Below are positions 10,982-20,205 of a stretch of DNA of 46,117 bases, in pieces. The translations under genes and the position numbers were made by a program. The stretch's first letter is position 1. Each line of letters starts with the position of its first letter. The stretch is from Caryophanales bacterium (GTDB taxonomy: Bacteria; Bacillota; Bacilli; Bacillales; DSM-4216). The stretch lies in assembly GCA_014896555.1 (NCBI GenBank), contig JADBKC010000005.1, positions 1 to 46,117 of the forward strand, given 5' to 3'. The notes under the pieces are model-generated. The model was not told where the DNA came from, did not search any database, and was given only the letters and a program-made list of their open reading frames with translations.

Positions 10982-12253
10982 TTACGAATCTTCGTTCGAA
11001 ATATGCAAGATTTCGAACAATTTAAACAGCAAGCTTAGTAGAACGGCCACGACTGTAGCCAGTGCCATACCTTTTATAGAGAAAGATCCCCACGTAAATG
11101 TGGTTCCACTAATGCCAATGACAAGCACTACCGCTGTCAAGATCATATTGATCGGTTTGGAATAATCGATTTGCGATTCGACCAGCATTCTCAACCCTGA
11201 AACGGCTATCACTCCAAACAATAGCAAGGAAATGCCGCCCATAACGGGTGTAGGGATGGAAGAAATCAAGGCAGCCAGTTTGCCGAAAAAGGACAGGAGA
11301 ATGGACAGAACGGCAGCTCCTCCGATCACCCAAGTCGAGTACACTTTTGTCAGTGCCAATACACCAATGTTTTCCCCGTAAGTAGTATTGGGCGTGGATC
11401 CTACAAAGCCTGATAAAGTGGTGGAAATTCCGTTTCCGAGAACAGAACGGGCAAGGCCAGGGTCTTTCAATAAGTCTTTCCCCACAATATTTTGCGTGAC
11501 CACGAGGTGTCCAATATGTTCAGCGACGACCACTAAAGCGGCTGGTACGATGATGGCAATGCTAGCCCAATCCCATGAAGGAGCATAAAAATCAGGGAGC
11601 GCAAACCATTTCGCTTCTTTGATCGGTTGAAAATTGACCATTCCGAGGAATAGGGCACTAATATAGCCAACCGTGATTCCAATCAAAATAGGGATGATTT
11701 TCAAAAAGCCACGGAGCACTACATTTCCAAGAATCGTAACTCCTAGCGTCAAAAGAGAGACGAAAATGGTTTTTCCGTCCGGAGACCAATTGGCAGGTGG
11801 ATTGTTTAAAGGTTTAATCAACCCCGCCATGGCGGCCGCAGTAGGAACGAGTTCTAAACCGATAACGGTAATGATGGCTCCCATCGCTGCCGGAGGAAAG
11901 ACGACATCGATCCACTTTGTTCCAGCTAAATGAATAATAAGGCTAATAAGAATAAAAATAATTCCTACCGCTATAAATCCACCGAGGGCTTCATGATAGC
12001 TCTTCTCCCCTAAAACAACAAAAACGGGTGAAATAAAAGCAAAGCTGGAACCTAGAAAAGCTGGTATCTTGCCTTTCGTAATGAATAAATAAAGCAGGGT
12101 GCCGATTCCGTTCATTAGCAAAATGGTAGCCGGGTTTACATGAAACAAAATGGGCACCAACACTGTTGAGCCAAACATGGCAAATAGATGCTGCAGACTC
12201 AACGGAACTAAAGTTGCAAATGATGGACGCTCATTTACGTCAATTGTTTTCAT
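10982..12253 (-). CDS. pyrP: Uracil permease (NCS2 family)
   Basis: This 423-aa protein is a uracil/H+ symporter of the nucleobase-cation-symport-2 family. It has 12 or more hydrophobic segments and family blocks: LQHLFAMFGSTVLVP near the N-terminus, AEHIGHLVVTQNIVGKDL in the middle and GSTPNTTYGENIGV, which forms part of the substrate site. ATG 12253 is preceded by AAAGGAGC. Upstream on the minus strand there is a TATAAT (12307-12312) but no evident PyrR attenuator. The gene is isolated rather than in a pyr operon, so regulation may differ from B. subtilis pyrP. It could equally be named uraA; substrate preference is inferred from the family. Confidence 0.87.
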   Translation of the reverse strand: MKTIDVNERPSFATLVPLSLQHLFAMFGSTVLVPILFHVNPATILLMNGIGTLLYLFITKGKIPAFLGSSFAFISPVFVVLGEKSYHEALGGFIAVGIIFILISLIIHLAGTKWIDVVFPPAAMGAIITVIGLELVPTAAAMAGLIKPLNNPPANWSPDGKTIFVSLLTLGVTILGNVVLRGFLKIIPILIGITVGYISALFLGMVNFQPIKEAKWFALPDFYAPSWDWASIAIIVPAALVVVAEHIGHLVVTQNIVGKDLLKDPGLARSVLGNGISTTLSGFVGSTPNTTYGENIGVLALTKVYSTWVIGGAAVLSILLSFFGKLAALISSIPTPVMGGISLLLFGVIAVSGLRMLVESQIDYSKPINMILTAVVLVIGISGTTFTWGSFSIKGMALATVVAVLLSLLFKLFEILHISNEDS

Positions 12254-12470
12254 CGATTGATTAAGCTCCTTTTGAATAAAAATTTTGAAGATAAATTTCT
12301 TGTATTATTATACGACAAATTTCGAACTTTTCCTTTTCCAAATGTGAAAGAAGTCGATTTCATTTATATGGTACTGACAAAACTTCTTATGAATCAACAA
12401 AGTTAGAGAAAGGCTTTTGAGCGGCATTGTTGAATATTATTGAGTAGAAGGAAAAACGGGAGGGAAAAGT

Positions 12471-13049
12471 GTGGAGCAGGCATATTTTAGTTCGGAAGTA
12501 GCAAAAAGGTTGGGGATCGGGGCAAGCACACTTCGAAAATACGCTTTGGCTCTTGAAGAGAATGGCTATCATTTTGATCGAGGCATCAACCATTCGCGAG
12601 TCTTTTATCGGGAAGACATTGCAGTGGTTGAACGGATCATTGAAGCAATCACAAAAAACAATATTTCTTTTGAAAAAGCGATTCAAATAGCGGTCGAGCA
12701 AAGTCGAAAGCAGCAAGAAAATCAATCTTTGGATACTCCCAAACAGGAAATGAATGTTCAAAATCAAGATGTTTATGAACGTTTGCAGCAGTTGGAACAA
12801 GGACAAAATCGACTCATTGAGATTAATCGTGAACTAATTGGCAAATTAGAACAGCAGCAAGTGTGGATCAAGCAGAAAATGGAAGAAATCAAGATTGAAG
12901 AACGGGACCGCTATTTAATTCAGAGCTTAGGGACAACGCAGGAAAATAAAACAAAAAAATGGGTTCGCCCTTTTGAAAGTTTAGCCACTGTGCTGTTTGG
13001 AGAAAAAAAGAAACGCAAGCGAAATAAAACAGGGCTTTCGATAAGTTGA
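12471..13049 (+). CDS. MerR-type HTH protein with DUF3967-like coiled-coil region
   Basis: This 192-aa protein starts at GTG 12471, preceded by GGGAGGG. Residues 5-75 look like a MerR-type winged HTH: SSEVAKRLGIGASTLRKYA, then a YREDIAVVERI helix. A Gln/Glu-rich coiled coil follows (about 75-150), and a basic tail (KKKRKRNK) completes it. The HTH plus coiled coil resembles DUF3967 proteins of Bacillus plasmids and, in layout, the chromosome-anchoring protein RacA. Which of these it is cannot be decided here. It lies just upstream of a decayed IS3 element, in an accessory-looking stretch. Its role may be DNA binding in segregation or regulation, which is inference. Confidence 0.62.
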   Translation: MEQAYFSSEVAKRLGIGASTLRKYALALEENGYHFDRGINHSRVFYREDIAVVERIIEAITKNNISFEKAIQIAVEQSRKQQENQSLDTPKQEMNVQNQDVYERLQQLEQGQNRLIEINRELIGKLEQQQVWIKQKMEEIKIEERDRYLIQSLGTTQENKTKKWVRPFESLATVLFGEKKKRKRNKTGLSIS

Positions 13050-13258
13050 GGATGTAAGTAATTTATCGACATGACATAGAATGTGAAGGATATTTTAAGA
13101 AAAAATTTGCAACGAAACATACAACTCTATTGAATGTGATGAAAAGGGGTTGTCCTCAAAGCCTCTTTCAACTAGAAAACCCGATAAGAGATAAATCTTC
13201 TTCATCCGACTGAATGATCTGTAAGCTGAAGAAGAAGCCAATGTATTCCATTTGTCTT

Positions 13259-14380
13259 CTAAGCAACTTTGGTGTATCTGTATTCCAGGACTAAGGTTGC
13301 TTCATTTTTTCTGGAAACGCTTGTGATTATAAAAGTAGATATATTGGTCAATCGCCTGAATGACTTCTTCCTCCGTTTGAAATGAATGGAGGTACATGAG
13401 CTCCGATTTCAAATGTCCAAAAAAGTTTTCCATACAGGCATTGTCTAAACAATTCCCTTTTCTGGACATACTAGGAATCATCTTATGTTTCTTAAGAAGT
13501 TTATGGTATTGGCGGGATGTGTATTGGAAGCCTTGGTCACTATGGAGAGTGACCCCATGCACATCTTGCTTTTTTATTGCCTCTTTTACTGTATCGACAA
13601 CCAACTTTAAGTGATTGGAATGACTGACTTTATAAGCAACAATCTCGTTATTGTACAAATCTTTTATCGCTGATAGATATAAATGTTTTTGGTTAAACAT
13701 CAAATAAGTAATATCCGTCACCCATTTCTGATTGACATCTGATGCAGTAAAATCACGATTGAGGAGATTGGGAACCACTTCTCTGAGCCTTTCTTGTCAT
13801 TTCCTTTTTTTCGTCTGATTTTGGCTTTGATTCCTAATTCCTTCATTAGCCGATAACTCTTTTATGATTCACTTTGAGACCATATGGACGGAAGAGCCAG
13901 GTTTTCACACGATAATACCCGTAGATGCCATTCACTTCGTTATAACATTCTAATATCCATCCTTTTATGAATTCATCATCTTGTTGTTTTGGACTTTCGG
14001 TATCTTTTCGTTTTGACCATTTGTAATATCCGTTTCTTGATAATCCAGCAAATTTACAAAGCCATTCCACTGGATCATTGGAAGATCAATTATGAATAAT
14101 TTGAAACCGTATTTCTTCCTCTTTCCTTTTCACCTCCTTTGAAAAGCTCGCAACTTTTTTAGAAACTCATTCTCCATTTTTAAGATTCTATTTTCTTCTT
14201 CTACAGACATAGGTTTGGTGCTGGGTTTGCCTTTCAGAGGTGATCGTGATTTTTCAAGACGTTCTTTAAGACTCTCTACACCCAATTCCTTATCATTTTT
14301 ACCCAACGATGTATAGGAGATGATCGTGTTACAGGAGATTTTGATAATTCAATACCTGTATGAAGTGGAATGACATGGAT
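13259..14380 (-). mobile_element. Degenerate IS3-family (IS150-like) element
   Basis: Read on the minus strand, remnants of OrfA and OrfB of an IS3/IS150-type element are visible. OrfA pieces (about 14380-14130) include an SPIHRWVK helix-turn-helix part and the leucine-zipper-like EEENRILKMENEFLKKL, split by a frameshift. OrfB begins with EEIRFQIIHN then a TGA, then VEWLCKFAGLSRNGYYKW, RVKTWLFRPYGLKVNHKR, a frameshift near 13860, a second near 13780, and the integrase core 13302-13778. That core has the DDE residues (VTDITY, HSDQG, NACMENFFGHLKSE). A TGA replaces a Leu codon after RFQKK. With one more frameshift the ancestral end EYRYTKVA-stop is recovered at 13259. At least two nonsense changes and several frameshifts make it inactive. 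Terminal repeats were not identified. Confidence 0.85.
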
Positions 14381-14812
14381 TATGCACCGTTTCACTTAAA
14401 TAAATTAACCCTTATTCAAAAATGATTTAACCTATTTTAACAAAAAATTAATAATATTTTAATATAATATTACCTGTATGGTTACTGCTTTCTAACAGAA
14501 CATTCTGATACTGTCTTTTCAACTAGCTATAGCAGTTTTCAAAAGGGACAACTCGACATTTTTTCATCCAAAAGCGGTAAGTTTCTATTCTATTTTGTAG
14601 AAAATTGAAAGAAGGAGTCGAAGAATAGCCTATTGAGAAAAAATAATAAAAAAATCAATGAAGAATCGGAAACTCATCCGGAAAATTTGTTTAAAAATGT
14701 AGATTATTAGATGTTTTTTTCCTATAATAAGTAAAAGAAGGAAGCTTTTTCATGGGAAGGTAACCCACGAAAAAATACCAAAAAAGTCGTGCCAGGAAGG
14801 AAAACGGTCTAA
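14381..14812. other. AT-rich intergenic region upstream of the GGDEF-EAL gene
   Basis: About 430 bp follow the IS remnant with no supported ORF. I see no riboswitch-like conserved core and no clear terminator. The segment may include IS flank and lost coding sequence, but nothing in it can be assigned. Confidence 0.4.
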
Positions 14813-16255
14813 ATGTCCATTTTTTTTGCAGAAAATTATGAAGACATGTTGTTATCGTTAAAGAAAATGACCAGTCACGACCCATTGACAAGGCTCCGCA
14901 ACCGAAATACTTTCATGGAAGATTTGAACAGCTGGATCGATTGTAATGGTGGGATGTTTGCTGTTTTTTGCATGGATTTGGACAGCTTTCAAAAAATGAA
15001 TGATGCGCTAGGTCACAGGATCGGAGATAAGGTGTTGGAAAAAACGGCGAAACGGCTGCAAGAAGTCATAGGAAAACATGGAACAGTCTATAGGGTCGGT
15101 GGAGACGAATTTGCTGCACTGGTAAAAATCGGAGAAAAGAGGGAGCCGTATATTCAATTAGCGCAGCAAATAATGGAAGCCATTGGGAAAAAACTAGAAG
15201 TGGAAGAGTACGAAGTTTTTATCACGACCAGTATGGGATTAAGTTTTTATCCGAACGATGGCGAAGATCCTGACACGTTGTTTCAAACTGCAGAAGTGGC
15301 TTTATCTCGGGCAAAAGAGCTCGGGAAAAATAATTGCCAAATCTATGCTTCATCCATGAAAAGATCGACGTTTAAAATGTATCATCTAGAAAAAGAACTT
15401 CGTAAAGCTTTAAAAAACGATGGCTTATCGATCGAATATCAGCCGCGTATAGAAGCCAGCACGAATCAAATTGTGGGCGCAGAAGCTCTTTTGCGTTGGC
15501 ACCATCCTGAATGGGGAACCGTATTGCCATCGGAGTTTATTCCGTTGGCGGAAGAAGGGGGATTAATTAACGAGATCGGCGACTGGGTGATAGGGAAAGT
15601 GTGCGAACAAATACATGAATGGCAAAGCCAAAATATTGAAGTCCCAACGATCTCTATTAATATATCGCCAAAACGATTTTTGAAAAAAGGTTTATATGAA
15701 ACGCTCTTACAAGCAACTGCTGGCCATCATGTTGAGCCGTCGCAGCTAGAAATGGAAATTACAGAGTTGTCTTTGCTGCTATTGAATGACCTAGTATTGG
15801 AACAATGGAGAAAAATACAAAACTTAGGAGTTCGAATTGCTTTAGATGATTTTGGCACTGGGTATTCCTCCATCAATAGCTTAAGAAAATATCCGATCGA
15901 CACATTAAAAATCGACCGCTCTTTTATCCAATATTTAGAGCAGAACGGCAATGACCGGGCCATTATAAAAGCGTTGATCGAGATGGCTCACGCAATGGGA
16001 ACGCGCGTCGTGGCGGAAGGAGTAGAGACAAAATCGCAGTTACAGTTTTTGCAGCAATGTCATTGTGATGAAATACAAGGATTTTTGTTCAGCAAGTCGC
16101 TGCCTAGTAAGGAGATTGAACAGCTATTTATCCAGAAAACGGTTCTTCCGCAAGATAATAGCCTTAGTGAAAAAAGAAAAAACTTTCAATCAAACCAATC
16201 GAATCCTTTCGTATGCTGCTTGTCAGCCAATAAAAACAGAACCAACAAGAGATAA
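14813..16255 (+). CDS. Dual GGDEF-EAL protein (c-di-GMP turnover)
   Basis: This 480-aa protein joins a diguanylate cyclase domain (about 20-180) to a c-di-GMP phosphodiesterase domain (about 190-440). The cyclase motif GGDEF (96-100) is intact, with DPLTRLRNR at its start, but no RxxD inhibitory site precedes it. The EAL motif is intact (GAEALLRW, 222-229), as are the metal and catalytic positions: NISP, EITE, DDFGTG (345-350), K366 and AEGVE with E402. Both activities are possible in principle. No PAS, GAF or membrane segment precedes the GGDEF domain, so it is either a soluble stub or has lost an N-terminal sensor. The start ATG 14813 has AGGAAGG 14 nt upstream, which is suboptimal; ATG 14846 is an alternative. 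The C-terminal 30 residues are Asn/Lys-rich and outside the domain. Confidence 0.9.
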   Translation: MSIFFAENYEDMLLSLKKMTSHDPLTRLRNRNTFMEDLNSWIDCNGGMFAVFCMDLDSFQKMNDALGHRIGDKVLEKTAKRLQEVIGKHGTVYRVGGDEFAALVKIGEKREPYIQLAQQIMEAIGKKLEVEEYEVFITTSMGLSFYPNDGEDPDTLFQTAEVALSRAKELGKNNCQIYASSMKRSTFKMYHLEKELRKALKNDGLSIEYQPRIEASTNQIVGAEALLRWHHPEWGTVLPSEFIPLAEEGGLINEIGDWVIGKVCEQIHEWQSQNIEVPTISINISPKRFLKKGLYETLLQATAGHHVEPSQLEMEITELSLLLLNDLVLEQWRKIQNLGVRIALDDFGTGYSSINSLRKYPIDTLKIDRSFIQYLEQNGNDRAIIKALIEMAHAMGTRVVAEGVETKSQLQFLQQCHCDEIQGFLFSKSLPSKEIEQLFIQKTVLPQDNSLSEKRKNFQSNQSNPFVCCLSANKNRTNKR

Positions 16256-16535
16256 TGGACCAATAGATATTTGCCTGCGGCCCCGAGACCTATCCCTATA
16301 GACGATGGGCTAGGTTTAAAAGCGCAGTTCATGAAAGGATGAGCTGTCTTATAGTGGGAAGTTGGACTATTCATATTTTTCAATCTTAGAGTGGTATTCA
16401 AAATCAGCGAAATGAAAAGTAATAAACAAAAGCCCTTATGAATCAATTTCAAAAGCCAAGAAGAATCGTCTATCAAAGGAGACGAAGAAAAACAGCGTGG
16501 CGGCAAAAAATCAATAAAGTATTGTATCCATGAAG
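16256..16535. other. Intergenic segment with a compound inverted repeat
   Basis: No supported gene. Positions 16274-16325 form a nested repeat: CTGCG/CGCAG as outer arms, and ACCTATCCC pairing with GGGCTAGGT inside. It does not match a riboswitch I know. A hydrophobic minus-strand frame crosses it but has no ribosome site. Confidence 0.35.
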
Positions 16536-16539
16536 ACAT

Positions 16540-16587
16540 AAGGCTTGCTCAAAAGGGTGTCAACCTATCGTGAGCTGGCTTTTTTGA
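16540..16587 (+). terminator. Probable terminator downstream of the GGDEF-EAL gene
   Basis: AAGGCTTGCTCA and TGAGCTGGCTT can pair imperfectly around an inner AGGGTGTCAACCT hairpin, followed by TTTTTT. It lies about 285 bp after the gene, so readthrough into a long 3' UTR would be required. Confidence 0.55.
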
Positions 16588-16717
16588 TTTTGTAAAGGAT
16601 CAAAATGGGCAAAAAGTATAGAAATTGTACAGGCTTTTCACGCATATATTGTCGGTTAGACCGCCTCTTCCTGTTTTATGTTGGGTATTCTCCGAGTGGA
16701 TGAAGCAGAGAAAATTC

Positions 16718-16746
16718 TTGTAAATTATTCAAAAACAAACTATGAT
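16718..16746 (+). promoter_or_regulatory. SigA-type promoter of the 45-aa ORF
   Basis: TTGTAA (16718-16723), 17-bp spacer, TATGAT (16741-16746). It is located 45 bp before the ATG of the small ORF. Confidence 0.65.
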
Positions 16747-16790
16747 AGACACGTATTGACAATTATTTTAAGTTGAAAGGATGGAGGGAT

Positions 16791-16928
16791 ATGACAAAGG
16801 AACAGCAAATGTTTTTATCGATTTTAAAAGCAGCTTATGAAGAGGGGCATAAAAAAGACAGCAACTTGGAAAATATCTTAAACTTGATCAAAACACAAAT
16901 GATGAAATTTGAATCGAACAACTCTTAA
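16791..16928 (+). CDS. Small hypothetical protein (45 aa)
   Basis: I do not recognise this gene. ATG 16791 is preceded by AAAGGATGGAGGGAT, a strong ribosome site, and by a good SigA-type promoter. The product is hydrophilic and probably helical: MTKEQQMFLSILKAAYEEG followed by a Lys/Asn/Glu-rich C-terminus ending SNNS. A hairpin with T-tail follows 40 bp later (16968-17006), so promoter, ribosome site, ORF and terminator form a complete unit. No signal peptide or membrane segment is seen. Expression is likely, function unknown. Confidence 0.62.
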   Translation: MTKEQQMFLSILKAAYEEGHKKDSNLENILNLIKTQMMKFESNNS

Positions 16929-16967
16929 ATGGATGAAACAGGGTATTTACATAGAAAAATAGAGTAA

Positions 16968-17006
16968 GGGCCGGTCTAAATGAAAGAAACCGGTCTCTTT
17001 TTATTT
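16968..17006 (+). terminator. Terminator after the 45-aa ORF
   Basis: GGGCCGGT (16968-16975) pairs with ACCGGTCT (16989-16996), including G-U pairs, followed by CTTTTTATTTT. Confidence 0.75.
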
Positions 17007-17270
17007 TGAAAAGATGGGCAGCATACGATCAATATTGGTCTGTGAAGAAAGCTGACAAGCATCAGTTGGCAATGTGGACAAAACGGCACCAAACACGTAA
17101 TTTTGCCATTCCTGTTTTCTGATGGCAGTCGTTTGATTCCGGCTCTATGCATGAGTAGACAAACCACCAATTTGGATGAAACGGAAAGGATAAATTTTTT
17201 CTATAAAAACAATCAGTCATTTTTCAATTATGTAAGCGCACTCAAAAAAGTTTTCTCGCCAGTTGTCCTC

Positions 17271-17299
17271 TTGATAGTTGGAGTATTTTAGCGTATAAT
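17271..17299 (+). promoter_or_regulatory. SigA-type promoter of serC-serA
   Basis: TTGATA (17271-17276), 17-bp spacer, TATAAT (17294-17299), about 65 bp upstream of the serC start. The leader is short and contains no T-box or other visible attenuator. The 260 bp between the preceding terminator and this promoter contains nothing I can assign. Confidence 0.75.
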
Positions 17300-17363
17300 T
17301 TTTAAATATTATTATAGTATAAATTTTCAGAATAAAATCACAAGTAAAACGAGGAGTAGTGGA

Positions 17364-18473
17364 ATGGAGAGAGTATTTAATTTTTCTGCAGGTCCGTCGA
17401 TGTTGCCGTTGCCCGTTTTGGAAAAGGTTCAAAAAGAATTGCTCGATTATAATGGAACAGGAATGTCTGTAATGGAACTCAGTCATCGATCCAGTGCATT
17501 TGAAGAAATTATTCAGTCTGCTGAAGTTTTGCTGCGTGAATTAATGCACATTCCTGACAACTACAAAGTGTTATTTTTGCAAGGGGGCGCTTCTTTGCAG
17601 TTTGCGATGATCCCCATGAATTTGCTTGTGAAAAATAAAAAAGCAGATTTTGTACATACAGGATCATGGTCAAAGAAAGCCATGTCGGAAGCAAAAAAAT
17701 TCGGTGAAGTTCGTGTTGTCGCCTCTTCAGAAGATAAGAAATTCAGTTATATTCCATCCTTGGATCAAGAGATGTTTTCCGAGGACGCAGATTATGTCCA
17801 TATTACAACGAATAACACCATTGAAGGAACTTGTTATTTCTCTGTTCCGGACACGGGAAACATCCCTCTCGTTGCGGATATGTCTTCCAATATTCTTGCT
17901 CAGGAATATGATGTATCCAAATTTGGTCTGATTTATGCTGGAGCGCAAAAAAACATCGGTCCAGCTGGTTTGACAGTCGTGATTATACGGGAAGATCTCA
18001 TTGGCAATGCTCCTGAGAATTGCCCGGTCATGTTAAACTATCAAACCCACAGTGACAAAGGTTCGTTGTATAATACGCCGCCGACGTTCAGCATTTATGT
18101 AGCGAAGCTTGTTTTTGAATGGCTGAAAGAATTGGGCGGGGTAGCCGCAATCGAAAAAATCAATCAAGAAAAAGCGCAGCTGCTTTACGATTTTCTTGAT
18201 GAATCCAGCTTGTTCCATTCTCCTGTGGAAAAAGGAAGTCGCTCATTAATGAACATTCCTTTTACACTGCCTTCTGAAGAATTAAACGCTCAATTTATTA
18301 AAGAAGCAAAAGCGCAAGGATTAGAAACATTAAAAGGCCACCGTTCCGTTGGAGGAATGCGTGCAAGCATCTATAATGCAATGCCGATTGAGGGAGTAAA
18401 AAAACTGGTGGAATTTATGAAAAGCTTTGAGGCGAAAACAGCTGGGGGGAATAGAAGCAATGTACACAATTAA
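17364..18473 (+). CDS. serC: Phosphoserine aminotransferase
   Basis: SerC is a PLP enzyme converting 3-phosphohydroxypyruvate and glutamate to phosphoserine in serine biosynthesis. The 369-aa protein starts [10 protein letters not shown], the family N-terminus. It carries [10 protein letters not shown] at 71-80 and the PLP-lysine in [12 protein letters not shown] (K196). [14 protein letters not shown] near the C-terminus is also characteristic. ATG 17364 follows CGAGGAG. Its last 14 bases overlap serA, so the two successive enzymes of the pathway are co-translated. Length is normal for Bacillaceae SerC (about 360 aa). Confidence 0.96.
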   Translation: MERVFNFSAGPSMLPLPVLEKVQKELLDYNGTGMSVMELSHRSSAFEEIIQSAEVLLRELMHIPDNYKVLFLQGGASLQFAMIPMNLLVKNKKADFVHTGSWSKKAMSEAKKFGEVRVVASSEDKKFSYIPSLDQEMFSEDADYVHITTNNTIEGTCYFSVPDTGNIPLVADMSSNILAQEYDVSKFGLIYAGAQKNIGPAGLTVVIIREDLIGNAPENCPVMLNYQTHSDKGSLYNTPPTFSIYVAKLVFEWLKELGGVAAIEKINQEKAQLLYDFLDESSLFHSPVEKGSRSLMNIPFTLPSEELNAQFIKEAKAQGLETLKGHRSVGGMRASIYNAMPIEGVKKLVEFMKSFEAKTAGGNRSNVHN

Positions 18474-19635
18474 GACATACAATAGCATTGCCGAAAGTGG
18501 TTTAAATGTTTTGCGCCAAGAAAATTTTGCGATTGACAATGAAACTGACCAACCGGACGGCATTATATTGCGCAGCTATAATTTGCATAATGTTGAAATA
18601 CCGAGGAGTGTGAAGGCCATTGCGCGTGCAGGTGCAGGGGTGAACAACATTCCTGTACAAGCTTGTTCAGAACAAGGAATTGTTGTTTTCAATACGCCTG
18701 GGGCCAATGCGAATGCTGTGAAAGAATTGGTATTGGCTGTTATTCTTGCTTCTTCAAGGAATTTATTTGATGGCGTGGAATGGGCAAAAACGCTCCGGGG
18801 GCATGGCGATCAAGTTCCTTCCTTAGTAGAAGCCGGAAAAAAAGAGTTTGTCGGAACAGAGATTAAAGGGAAAAAATTAGGGATTATCGGCTTAGGCGCC
18901 ATAGGGGCGTTAGTAGCGAATGATGCACTTGAATTGGATATGGAAGTCATTGGGTTTGATCCATTTATCTCCGTCGATACGGCTTGGAACTTGTCGAGAA
19001 ACGTTCAAAGAGCTATGAACATCGAACAAATTTTTTCCGCATGCGACTATATTACCGTCCATGTTCCGCTTACGGATCAAACGAGAGAAATGTTCAATCA
19101 AGAAGCATTTAGCCAAATGAAGCCAGGAGTGCGGATTTTTAATTTTTCTCGTGGAGAACTAGTAAACGAAAATGATTTGAACGATGCAATTGAAAAAGGG
19201 ATTGTAGCCAAGTATGTGACAGATTTTCCAAATGACCGCATATTGGGGATGAAGAACGTCATTGCCGTTCCGCATCTCGGAGCTTCTACGAAAGAATCGG
19301 AAGAAAATTGTGCCATTATGGCCGCCAAACAATTGAAAGATTACTTGGAAACAGGCAATATTAAAAATTCCGTTAACTTTGCCAACGTAGAGCTCCCTTA
19401 TGTTGGAAGAAAACGGATTACCGTTATTCATCAAAATATTCCAAATATGGTGGGGCAAATGACTTCCATTTTAGCTGAGAGCCATCTCAATATTGCCGAT
19501 ATGCTGAATCGAAGCAAAGGCGAGTGGGCTTATACGCTGATTGATATTGACAATAAAGTCAATGGCGATGTTCTGCCAAGTGTGGAAGCAAGAATAAAAG
19601 AAATCAAGGGCGTTGTGGCTGTCAGGTCCATTTAG
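18460..19635 (+). CDS. serA: D-3-phosphoglycerate dehydrogenase, short form with ACT domain
   Basis: SerA oxidises 3-phosphoglycerate with NAD+ as the first step to serine. ATG 18460 is used: GGGGGGA precedes it, and the upstream in-frame ATG 18427 lies well inside serC. The 391-aa protein has the NAD fold [10 protein letters not shown] (glycines 144-149), catalytic Arg231 (NFSRGE) and His272 (VPHLGAST). A C-terminal ACT domain (about 318-391, starting around [13 protein letters not shown]) is the usual site of serine feedback. The intervening domain of the about 525-aa B. subtilis SerA is absent, so this is the shorter class also found in some Bacillaceae next to serC. The overlapping serC partner supports the assignment. 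Confidence 0.94.
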   Translation: MYTIKTYNSIAESGLNVLRQENFAIDNETDQPDGIILRSYNLHNVEIPRSVKAIARAGAGVNNIPVQACSEQGIVVFNTPGANANAVKELVLAVILASSRNLFDGVEWAKTLRGHGDQVPSLVEAGKKEFVGTEIKGKKLGIIGLGAIGALVANDALELDMEVIGFDPFISVDTAWNLSRNVQRAMNIEQIFSACDYITVHVPLTDQTREMFNQEAFSQMKPGVRIFNFSRGELVNENDLNDAIEKGIVAKYVTDFPNDRILGMKNVIAVPHLGASTKESEENCAIMAAKQLKDYLETGNIKNSVNFANVELPYVGRKRITVIHQNIPNMVGQMTSILAESHLNIADMLNRSKGEWAYTLIDIDNKVNGDVLPSVEARIKEIKGVVAVRSI

Positions 19636-19762
19636 CCAGCTGTTTTAAACAGATTTCAAAAAATAACCAGAAACATGGCCGTCAGCAGGAAACTTCATGA
19701 TCTATTGATGAGGTGTTTTAGGTTCGGACGATTATTCTATTAACTTTAGACTTATTAACAAC

Positions 19763-19805
19763 AAAAAAGTTCACGGAATCGATATATGTTCCGTGAACTT
19801 TTTTT
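19763..19805. terminator. Strong bidirectional terminator after serA
   Basis: A perfect 16-bp stem, 19763-19778 with 19789-19804, with A- and T-runs at its base. It separates serA from the convergent PqqD-like/OPT unit. Confidence 0.92.
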
Positions 19806-19866
19806 GTATTTACTGAATTTAGAATAAAGGATGAATGCCGCCGCATACAAATACAGAAGTGGGTGA

Positions 19867-20205
19867 TTACTTTTCTTTCCATTTGAGCCAGTCATAGGAT
19901 TCTAAAATGGATAGGAACGTCACTAAACGTTCCAGAACGGGAGCGGCTTTCTCCCCCAGCTGTGTTTCTACGACATTCGCAAGCTCTAAAACGGTGCTTT
20001 TCCCATCTATACGACGGATGACAAAAAAACCCAAATCATCCAATTGGATTTTTCTTTCTGTCGGCTGTTTTAAAAATCGAATAGAAAAGCGTTCGACAAG
20101 ATTGGTCCGTGGAACGATTAAACGCTTGTTTTCATGGTCGATTATTAGATTTTCTTTCAGCACCGGCACCATTTCTAAGAGATTCTTTTTCTTTCTGCGG
20201 CTCAT
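19867..20205 (-). CDS. PqqD-like protein
   Basis: This 112-aa protein resembles the PqqD superfamily, small winged-helix proteins that hold peptide substrates for modifying enzymes. Features are a basic N-terminus (MSRRKKKN), a beta-rich middle with LDDLGFFVIRRIDGKSTVLELA, and helices ending in LSILESYDWLKW. The pattern of LDxxGxxV followed by IDGKxTVxEL is typical of PqqD domains. Its ATG overlaps the TGA of the OPT transporter gene (ATGA), so it is translationally coupled to a peptide transporter. No PQQ genes, radical-SAM enzyme or precursor peptide are nearby, so a role in PQQ synthesis is not supported. What it binds is unknown. Confidence 0.7.
   Translation of the reverse strand: MSRRKKKNLLEMVPVLKENLIIDHENKRLIVPRTNLVERFSIRFLKQPTERKIQLDDLGFFVIRRIDGKSTVLELANVVETQLGEKAAPVLERLVTFLSILESYDWLKWKEK

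Noticed and set aside
16258-16340. Possible c-di-GMP riboswitch next to the GGDEF-EAL gene
   Set aside because: The conserved GEMM core words are absent on both strands and no gene follows at the right distance.
16186-16539. Minus-strand hydrophobic frame of 117 codons overlapping the 3' end of the GGDEF-EAL gene
   Set aside because: No ribosome site before any of its ATG codons, it overlaps a well-supported gene, and its Ser/Leu/Ile-rich composition fits AT-rich antisense sequence.
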